Shown here: positions 57,497 through 64,000 of the stretch, one piece after another
Numbering within the stretch: the first letter of the stretch is position 1
Layout of the letters: each line of letters begins with the position of its first letter
DNA from: Bifidobacterium breve DSM 20213 = JCM 1192
GTDB lineage: Bacteria > Actinomycetota > Actinomycetes > Actinomycetales > Bifidobacteriaceae
Assembly: GCF_001025175.1 (NCBI RefSeq)
Contig: NZ_AP012324.1
Location: 434,001-498,000 of the forward strand
Direction of reading: 5' to 3'
Length of the DNA: 64,000 nt
The notes under the pieces: model-generated
Seen by the model: the letters and a program-made list of their open reading frames with translations, nothing else
What the model was told of the DNA's origin: nothing
Database searches by the model: none
Translations under genes and position numbers: made by a program

Positions 57497-58258
57497 TTAC
57501 TGGTTGTCCGTCTTGCCGAACATGAGGGCTTGGCTGACGCGTCGGCTGGGGCCGGTGAATTCGATGAGGCGTCCGTGGTGGACGATGCGGTCGATGATCG
57601 CGGCGGCGAGTTTGTCGTCGGCGAAGATCGTCCCCCATTTGCTGAACTCGATGTTCGTGGTGAAGATGATGCTGCGACGTTCGTAGCTGCCGGCGATGAT
57701 CCGGTAGAGGAGACGGGCCCCGTCGATGTCGAAGGGCACGTAGCCGAACTCGTCGAGGATGATCAGGTCGGCACGGGCGAGGTCCCCGAGCAGGCTGTCG
57801 AGGGCGCCGTCGCGTTTGGCCTTGCCGGGCTGGAGCACGAGCTCCGCGGTCTGCCGGAACCTCACGCTCCTGCCTTGCTCGATGGCGAGCATGCCCAGGG
57901 CGGTGGCCAGGTGGGTCTTTCCGCGTCCCGTCTTGCCGTAGAACACGAGGTCCTGCGCCTTGGCCGCGAAATCGAGGCCGGTCAGCTGCTCCTTGGTGTA
58001 TCCGTCGGGCAGGCGCACGTTCGCGAAGTCGTAGCCGTCGAGGCTTTTGGGCACCGGGAACCGGGCCTGGCGCATGAGCCTTGCCCGTTTGGAGGCCTCC
58101 CTGTTGGCCGGTTCCGTGGCGAGCATGCGGTCGATGGCGTCCAGTTGGCGGGGCGTGGCCCATTCGAGCGTTTCGTCGATGGTGGCCTGCGAGATGAACA
58201 GGCTCCTCGCCCGCTCGCGCAGCGGGCCGGGGTCGGTCCGTCCGTTCTTCTGGTTCAC
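57497..58258 (-). CDS. istB: IstB-type ATPase of IS21
   Basis: The 253-residue AAA+ helper protein has Walker A GKTGRGKTHLA, Walker B LIILDEFGYVPFD, and FTTNIEFSKWG (sensor 1 region). IstB assists the transposase in target choice. The start is taken as GTG 58258, overlapping the istA stop as GTGA, the usual coupling in IS21. Because of an istA frameshift the same frame is open right through from istA. Confidence 0.87.
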   Translation of the reverse strand: MNQKNGRTDPGPLRERARSLFISQATIDETLEWATPRQLDAIDRMLATEPANREASKRARLMRQARFPVPKSLDGYDFANVRLPDGYTKEQLTGLDFAAKAQDLVFYGKTGRGKTHLATALGMLAIEQGRSVRFRQTAELVLQPGKAKRDGALDSLLGDLARADLIILDEFGYVPFDIDGARLLYRIIAGSYERRSIIFTTNIEFSKWGTIFADDKLAAAIIDRIVHHGRLIEFTGPSRRVSQALMFGKTDNQ

Positions 58259-59722
58259 TCGTCCTCCTTGGTGTAGGCGATGTCGTATTCGCTCAGGTCC
58301 ACGGGGTCGTCGTAGGCCACGGGTCCCAGGCCCGAGGCGTGGCGTGCCGCGGCCAGACATACCCCGGCCCGGTCCGTGCCTCCGGTGGATTCGAGGATCA
58401 CCGGGCATGCCGGCCACGGCCGCCCGCCAGCCGCTCTCGCCGTCGGCGTGCAGCAGGGCACGCAGGCCGTCGCGCCGCGTGGCCTCGTCCTGCGCGTCGA
58501 TCCATTCGCGAAGCGGGTCGGGCATCGCGTCGCGCACCCGGCTGTTGCGCCAGGCCGCCGGCCGGTCGCACAACAGCCCGAGCTGGCTCGACGGGTCGCC
58601 GCTGTCGGTCGGCTTGTCCCCGTAGGACCTCGGATGCGTGATCACGCGTTTGCCTTCGGCATCGAGGATCTCCACCTCCAGGGCCCTCAGGCCGACGATC
58701 ATCTCATGGCCGGCGTGTTCGGGTCCGGCCGCGTACCGGTGGCGGCCCTGGACGGTGATGTTGCCGTATTTGTCGGCCTTCATCCTCGTCCACGTGACCA
58801 CGTCGAACGGCTTGGCGGGCAGGGGCAGCAGCGCCTTCCGGTCCTCGTCGAACAGGCCGGTCTGGCTCTCGCCCTTCCTGTAGTGGTCCTTGTCCCCCAG
58901 TCCGAGGCAGCGGCCGGGCAGGCGCAGGTTGAAGCTGTCGAGGTTCCATACGCCGGGCACCGGCACGAACAGCCTGCGGCGCACGGCCCCGACCCGGGCC
59001 TCGACGCCGCCCTTCTCGTGTCCCGAGTACGGGTTGCAGAACGCGTACTCGAACCCGTAGTGCGCCTGGAACGCCTGGAACAGGCGGATCAGGCGGATCC
59101 CGTCGAACCATTTGCGTCCGACGCCGGCGGCGTTGTCATACACGATGCGTTCGGGCACCCCGCCCAGCCATTCGAATAGGTTCCTGAGGGCCTGGCACGT
59201 GCACTCCGCGTTCTCCCCGGGCATCAGCCGGCTCGGCCCGATGTTCGAGTACGGGAAATCCAACACGAAATGCCGCATTCGCGTCACGACGCCCCGGTAG
59301 CGCACGTCGACCTGGCCGAAGTCCGCCTGGCATTCGCCCGGATGCCACGACAGGTCCAGGAAACCGGCCTCCCGCTCCGCCGCGGCCTCGCGCCTGAGCC
59401 GCGCCACGGTCCGGGTCACCGTCGACAACGACACCCCGGCCCCGTACCCGTCGCGCAACCGCTCATGGATGCGGGTCGCGGTATGCCGCTGCTTGCGCCA
59501 GGTCTCCCGGTCCTCGGCGAGCATGCCCTCGATCATGGGCAGCCACTCGTCGATCACCGAACCACGACGTCGCCTCACGGGCGGCCCGGCCGATAGGCCG
59601 TCGACCCTCAGATACTTGCGCACGGTCGGCTCGCTGACCCTCTCGCTGCGCGCTATCGAGGCGATGGACTCACCGTTCCTGCGACGCGAACGGATAGACT
59701 GCATTTGGGGCATGCTGATCAT
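58255..59722 (-). pseudogene. istA: IstA transposase of IS21 with a late frameshift
   Basis: From ATG near 59713 (MPQMQSIRSRRRNGESIASI) the protein has an N-terminal helix-turn-helix and a DDE integrase core: WHPGECQADFGQVDV, RIVYDNAAGVG, YSGHEKGGVEARVGAVRR. Near 58410 a one-base shift occurs: the true end (CPVILESTGGTDRAGVCLAA to AYTKEDE) is in another frame, stopping at 58255. Reading straight on instead gives an IstA-IstB fusion of 741 residues. The catalytic core is intact, so activity may be kept. Confidence 0.8.
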
Positions 59723-59832
59723 TGCCTTTCCGGACCTTTCCCGAATGGAACTAGAAGCACCATCAGGCTAAGGCCCACGGGTGGTCGGCATGCCTTTCCG
59801 CCTAAACCCGAAAAACCTTCGTGACTAAAACC

Positions 59833-59961
59833 TCAACTTCCTATTGAACAAAAACATAGAAAACTAGTATTGTTGAACCCAAACGGTGCAAACCGTCTCA
59901 CCATAAGAGCGGGACAAAACCAGACCATATCCCACTGCACAGTAGCGGAAGAAGGTTAAGA
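59833..59961. other. AT-rich leader of the AAA ATPase gene
   Basis: One hundred and twenty-nine bases, A-rich, without a clear palindrome. AAGAAGG at 59950-59956 is the ribosome site for the next gene. Confidence 0.4.
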
Positions 59962-61848
59962 ATGTATATCTCACATCTCCAGCTTAGAAATTTCATGTGT
60001 CACCACGAGCTTGATCTTGATTTCGGTAGTGGGGTGAATTATCTAGTAGGCGACAATAATTCAGGGAAAACAACTGTTCTGAGAGCGCTGCAGTATTTAC
60101 ATGATGGTGTTACTAAAGGACATGATATTAGTGAATACCGGTATCATGCATTGGGCGCATCCAATGAAGAAGTTGACACAGTTCCAGTCGTTGTTACGGC
60201 TGATATCGTTTTCGAACGAAGCGAAGTGCCGCCGCAATGTCTTGCTGATGATGACCCTGAATATAACTCTAAGGCCGACGGACATTTACTTAACGACGCA
60301 GTCTATGATCCACTTTGTCCATATGTCTTTTTTGATAACAACACAAAACAGTATCTGCTTCGTGTCCGACGAAGCTCCGCTACCGTCACTTTACACAAAC
60401 ATTCGAAAGGCAAGGCAAGCACGCTTGGGATTAAAGACATCGGAGTCTTCGACAATCGAAACAAGCGAGAAGATGAGTATACCAATGCTACTGGTATCTC
60501 GGCGAAGATACAGCGTCTTTTTGACCCTATTTTTGTTTGGGCTGATGACGCTCCTGATGCAGCTGCAGATTTCGCTCCAACTAAAATCATGGGAAAGCTT
60601 ATCTCAGAGGAAACGGCAAAGTTTAAGGAATCCTTACTTTGGAAAAATTTCCTTGACGCGCATAAAAAAGCATTCATCACTGGTGGTGATGAATCGTATA
60701 TGGGTGGCGATGAATCGGATATGCAAATTGATTCTCAGCCTAGTTTACAGGAAAAGCTGAATTCAATTGCTTCCGAAATCGGCGAGAGGATGAACGAACA
60801 GTATGGTGGTAGCAATGCTGTCCAGTTCGCTTTTGAGCAGCCTGATGTCTCAAATTTTGTTAAGATGGGACAAGTACTTATTCGCGAAACATCCAACGAC
60901 TCATCAAATGATCAAGATATTAATTTTGGAGGTGATATTACTCCAGAAGCCGAGCTTCAGCATAAAGGCACTGGTATGCAACGAGCGTTCGCCTTAGCCG
61001 CTATTCAGATATACGCCGAACAACAACGTAAACATTCTGTCGATAAATCAGGCGAAGACAATGATGAGGATTCTGAGAAAGAACTCCCGATTATCTCATC
61101 TCTCGTAGCATTGGATGAACCAGATATGGCACTGCATCCATACGCGCAATACACGCTTGCCGGTTCTCTCCACAATAATCAGCATTGTCAATATTTCATT
61201 TCAACACATTCTCCATATATGCTCCACGGTTACTCAGACAAACAAGATACCCTTCATGTGCTATATGCAGAGTCTGGGAATCGGAAGAATCTTATATCCC
61301 CTGGTAAACTTCAAATCGTTGAAGGTAAAGATCCGTCTATTCCAGCTATCACATATTTTGCTTTCGGGATCCCGACGCCAGAATTCCATAGTGAACTGTA
61401 TGGGCGAATCACCAATGTTATTGAAGAAACTTGTCAAGAGGAGAATATCTCTGTTGCCAGTGTAGGGATAGAGATTGAAAAAGAATTTACTAATATTCCG
61501 AAAAAGAAGCGTTTTGACTCTCGCAAGCCTCAGAAAAAAGACTGTGCAACGAGAAAGGAGAACTGTAATCGATATGGTGGCAATGTCGTGGAAGAACCGT
61601 TACCGACATATGTGCGGAACTGTACAGATCATCCTGAGTCCATCGGAAAGATGACTGATGAAGCAAAACAGCATGATGAATTTAAGGATCTTGATAACGA
61701 GTTTGACCTGAATGAACTGCATCGTTCCATTGAATATATGCTGGAATATCTGGAGAAACATGATCCCGTCATGGTTAAATCGGGCAAACGTTTCATGCAC
61801 CACAAGCCCTCGTCGGGCCCGTCATGGCGGGTGGCGGCCTTGCGGTAG
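59962..61848 (+). CDS. AAA/OLD-type ATPase, 3' end replaced by IS5 sequence
   Basis: The 628-residue ATPase of the SMC/OLD-like class has Walker A GDNNSGKTT near residues 31-39, a long helical middle, a signature-like GTGMQRAFALA, Walker B LVALDEPDMALHP and the H-loop FISTHSPYML. Such ATPases occur in anti-phage systems (OLD, Gabija-like, Lamassu-like) and in abortive infection. The last residues (about 607-628) are encoded by reversed IS5 DNA, so the natural C-terminus, and any downstream partner, are lost. Base composition is strongly A+T-rich against its surroundings, a sign of recent transfer. Confidence 0.75.
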   Translation: MYISHLQLRNFMCHHELDLDFGSGVNYLVGDNNSGKTTVLRALQYLHDGVTKGHDISEYRYHALGASNEEVDTVPVVVTADIVFERSEVPPQCLADDDPEYNSKADGHLLNDAVYDPLCPYVFFDNNTKQYLLRVRRSSATVTLHKHSKGKASTLGIKDIGVFDNRNKREDEYTNATGISAKIQRLFDPIFVWADDAPDAAADFAPTKIMGKLISEETAKFKESLLWKNFLDAHKKAFITGGDESYMGGDESDMQIDSQPSLQEKLNSIASEIGERMNEQYGGSNAVQFAFEQPDVSNFVKMGQVLIRETSNDSSNDQDINFGGDITPEAELQHKGTGMQRAFALAAIQIYAEQQRKHSVDKSGEDNDEDSEKELPIISSLVALDEPDMALHPYAQYTLAGSLHNNQHCQYFISTHSPYMLHGYSDKQDTLHVLYAESGNRKNLISPGKLQIVEGKDPSIPAITYFAFGIPTPEFHSELYGRITNVIEETCQEENISVASVGIEIEKEFTNIPKKKRFDSRKPQKKDCATRKENCNRYGGNVVEEPLPTYVRNCTDHPESIGKMTDEAKQHDEFKDLDNEFDLNELHRSIEYMLEYLEKHDPVMVKSGKRFMHHKPSSGPSWRVAALR

Positions 61849-62106
61849 TGCTTCATGCGGTTGAAGACCCGTTCGACCATGTTCCGCCCCTTGTACGCCT
61901 CCCCGTCGCAATCCCATGGGGCCGCACGATTCCCCTTGGGCGGCGCGGCCGGCGGCCGGGTGGGATCCCCCTCGTGCGCGCGGTCCCTGGACGGGTGCGC
62001 GCCCATGAACGCGCCGGGCGCGGCCATCGGGCGGCGCCCGTGGGCCGCGTCGTGCCCGGCGCCCAAGCTCGGATGGGTCTCGACGACCGTGCTTCCGCCG
62101 TCGGAT
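61790..62106 (-). pseudogene. IS5-family transposase, C-terminal fragment
   Basis: Minus strand: WDCDGEAYKGRNMVERVFNR followed by MKHYRKAATRHDGP, the glutamate-bearing end of an IS5-type transposase, preceded by a proline- and arginine-rich stretch. The front of the gene is absent. The exact junction with the ATPase gene lies near 61780-61830. Confidence 0.7.
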
Positions 62107-62107
62107 G

Positions 62108-63302
62108 CTACGTGAACTTTGGTGTTCCGTGTGTTTTGATGCTCCTATACATTGTCAAGCGTTTGGGTGTGTTGTTTTGGACTGGTGATGGAGTGAATCC
62201 ATTGGATGGCCCGTCGCTCGAGTTCGGGCAGGTCCCGTTTGCCTCGTTCGATCTTCCTGATGCGGCTGAACGGCACGCATGGCGCCTCGTCGACCTGCTG
62301 TGGGTGATACCGTGGCCCACGCGCGGTTCGCGCAGTCCGGCGCCGCGTTCGGCCGGCATCCTACGCCCGATCCCACCGTTGCGTATGGCGATGAGCACCC
62401 GGCACGCCTCACGGGCGATGAACCGTTTGACGCAGCGGATGTTCTCGAGCCTGCCCTCACCCTCACGGGTCTTCCCGGCGGCGTGGTCCCTGGTGGGCTG
62501 GTGGTATCGCAAGCGGACGATGGCGATGCGGCGCAACGCCATGTCGCCCTGCCGGTTGCCGCCTTTATTGAGCCTGTGCCTGTTCGTCCTGCCACTGGAC
62601 GCGGGCAGCGGGCATGCGCCGCAGAGCTTGGCGAACGCGGCCTCGCTCCGGATGCGTTCGGGGTCATCGCCGGCGACGATGGCCAGGGCCGCGGCGATGA
62701 CGATGCCCGCGCAGTACATGTCGGGCGACGGTCTCGCGTGCTCCTGGAGGATCGCGCGCATGCGTTCCTCCAGGGGGCCGGACTGCCGTTTAAGCGCCTT
62801 CCATGCCTTGGCGGTGGATTTCAGTGCGGCCGGCGCGCTCCGCTCGACCAGTCCGCCGGCGGGCCTGCACTCGGCGAGCCCGTTCATGCGGTCCCCGCCC
62901 CTCAATCCCCGGTACCGTTCCCTGACGGACTCCGGGGCGGTGACGAGCAGGCCGTTGGCCGAGTCGGGGATCGTGGTCATGGCCGACGCCAGTTGGGCTC
63001 GCTGGGCGTTGAGATGGCGCAATGCCTCGACCCACCCATCCGGGCTTTTCGGCGGGCCTGTGCCCCACCGGCCATGACGCCGCGGGCCGCGGCGGCCGCG
63101 CCGAACGAGTTCGCGCCCTACTCCAATCGCCGCCGCCATGCCCGGTTCGGGCAATGCGCCGATCAGTCTCCCATATCCCTCCGGGTCGGCCGCGAATGTC
63201 TCGGTGCCCAGCGGCTTTCCCCTTTCCGTCGAGCAATGCGATGGTGTGCGCGTCCGTGTGGGTGTCGGTTCCCGCCCACGCCGTTGCGTTTGATGACGTC
63301 AT
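62108..63302 (-). pseudogene. IS110-family transposase with frameshifts
   Basis: The start is ATG 63302 after AAAGGGACG: MTSSNATAWAGTDTHTDAHT with the first RuvC-like aspartate. The frame shifts soon after (about 63190) to PEPGMAAAIGVGRELVRRG, then RGLRGGDRMNGLAECRPAG, and the transposase_20 region IVAGDDPERIRSEAAFAKLC, GACPLPASSGRTNRHRLNKG, GNRQGDMALRRIAIVRLRYH. The C-terminal end is again out of frame. It is not functional as read. Confidence 0.82.
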
Positions 63303-63516
63303 CGTCGTCCCTTTCCACGTCGTCGGGCTGGCCTCCCCAGGGCCTGCGGCGCGGACAGGACGTTGACGGGGCGCGTTGCCATGGTTCTTGCGGGATCCGA
63401 TGGGAGCGGCCACGCTCCTATGAGGTCATGCATCCATGGCCCGCGGGTCGGCGGCCTTGGGCGGGACAAATCAAAATAAGGACAGTCGCCCGACGGATGG
63501 CGTCAGTCAAATCGGT

Positions 63517-63660
63517 GGTCGCCGCCCCGGCCGTCATGTACCATTATCGCCGATAAGAAACCGGCACAACCATTATCAACGTCAAGTCGGTGTTTCGTGA
63601 TGGGGCTGGTGACGTTTTGTTGGACTCGTCATTGATTCCCTCACCACCAATCATGCCACA
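63517..63660. repeat. Second copy of the IS3 end plus its flank
   Basis: 63517-63640 resembles 52258-52370 (CCGCCCCGGCCGTCATnTAC, then ACCATTATC...AACCATTATCAACGTCAA and TGGTGACGTTTTnTTGGAC). From 63630 to about 63680 it instead matches the inverted right end at 52690-52735. A solo IS3 end. Confidence 0.7.
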
Positions 63661-63681
63661 AGACCGAGTCCGCGCCGCCGG

Positions 63682-63992
63682 TCCCGTTGTCTATTTAGAA
63701 GTGCAACATCCTTGTTTGTCTTGCAAGTTTAGTAGTTCGTCGGCGAATGCCTCGGCGGGGGTGCGGTAACCGAGCACTCGCATGGGCCTGTTGTCGGTTT
63801 CGTCGACGATCTCCTGCAGTTCGCGTGCCATGGAGGGGCGATGGGCATGCGTTTGGGCAGATAGCGGCGAATCATGCCGTTCCTCTTCCGACAGGTGCGA
63901 ATACACCTGGCCCAAAGTGCAACACCCCTTCGTTTGGCTATCTGGACAATCTCCAATCTAACGGGTGCTGCACTTTCAATTAGACAACGGGC
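63682..63992. mobile_element. Internally deleted IS30 element (about 311 bp) with both ends
   Basis: The left end TCCCGTTGTCTATTTAGAAG continuing TGCAACATCC and the inverted right end GCCCGTTGTCTAATTGAAAG continuing TGCAGCACCCG are IS30-type ends like those of the complete copy at 40186. Between them the minus-strand frame joins the transposase N-terminus (MGQVYSHLSEEERHD) to its C-terminus (IVDETDNRPMRVLGYRTPAE) with the whole catalytic core deleted. Confidence 0.75.
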
Positions 63993-64000
63993 GTATGCGC

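Larger units (their letters stand above)
57413..59832. mobile_element. IS21-family element
   Basis: The left end TGTTTTTAGTCAAGTCGGTG and the inverted right end GGTTTTAGTCACGAAGGTTT are similar terminal repeats about 2.4 kb apart, enclosing istA and istB on the minus strand. It is inserted at the broken end of the ISL3 fragment. Confidence 0.75.

Overview
The window looks like a chromosomal piece of a high-GC gut actinobacterium, almost certainly Bifidobacterium and most likely B. longum. The evidence is the rplS-lepB-rnhB block, a galacto-oligosaccharide type ABC/GH42/LacI operon without its own ATPase, an exopolysaccharide (EPS) cluster with a DUF4012 protein, and many bifidobacterial-type insertion sequences. 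The species call is inference; no search was run.

Layout. 1-4220: end of an RdgB/HAM1 NTP pyrophosphatase gene, an AEC-family transporter, tRNA-Leu, tRNA-Thr and pgi. 4280-8360: an ABC ATPase and a double-domain permease on the minus strand, led by a sequence that matches the M-box magnesium riboswitch. This riboswitch/ABC pairing is the most interesting regulatory observation here. 8460-12510: a palindrome cluster, rplS, lepB, rnhB and a LacI-type regulator with a perfect LacI operator. 12540-21420: a decayed region with an araD fragment, an acyl-CoA ligase, the two halves of a broken sugar-porter gene facing each other, and an intact 1353-residue double ABC exporter between them, which fits an inversion. 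21750-29000: a regulated operon for beta-galactoside uptake and hydrolysis (lipoprotein binding protein, two permeases, GH42 enzyme, LacI regulator). 29050-33750: a deleted aldo/keto reductase, a membrane-anchored HNH nuclease, mntH and a DHA2 efflux pump.

34048-50473 is the EPS cluster: DUF4012 protein, priming sugar-phosphate transferase, low-molecular-weight tyrosine phosphatase, a first polymerase/ligase candidate, an intact IS30, two GT4 glycosyltransferases, an AT-rich second polymerase, a pyruvyl transferase, a Wzx flippase, a GT2 enzyme and a MenD-like thiamine diphosphate enzyme. Together they would prime, build, decorate, flip and polymerise a surface polysaccharide.

50500-64000 is a mobile-element graveyard: two IS256-type relics, IS3, ISL3, IS5 and IS110 debris, an IS21, and two short element-like remnants with intact ends. 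It carries cargo that does not look like transposition genes: an acidic/membrane small-protein pair, a two-gene winged-helix plus DUF3800-like (RNase H fold) module with repeat-bearing promoters, and an AT-rich AAA/OLD-type ATPase whose 3' end is cut by IS5 sequence.

A short palindromic repeat (core GGAGCTGTC..GACTGAGGG) recurs across the first 36 kb, including in-frame copies inside rnhB, the double ABC exporter and the GH42 gene. No CRISPR array or rRNA was seen.
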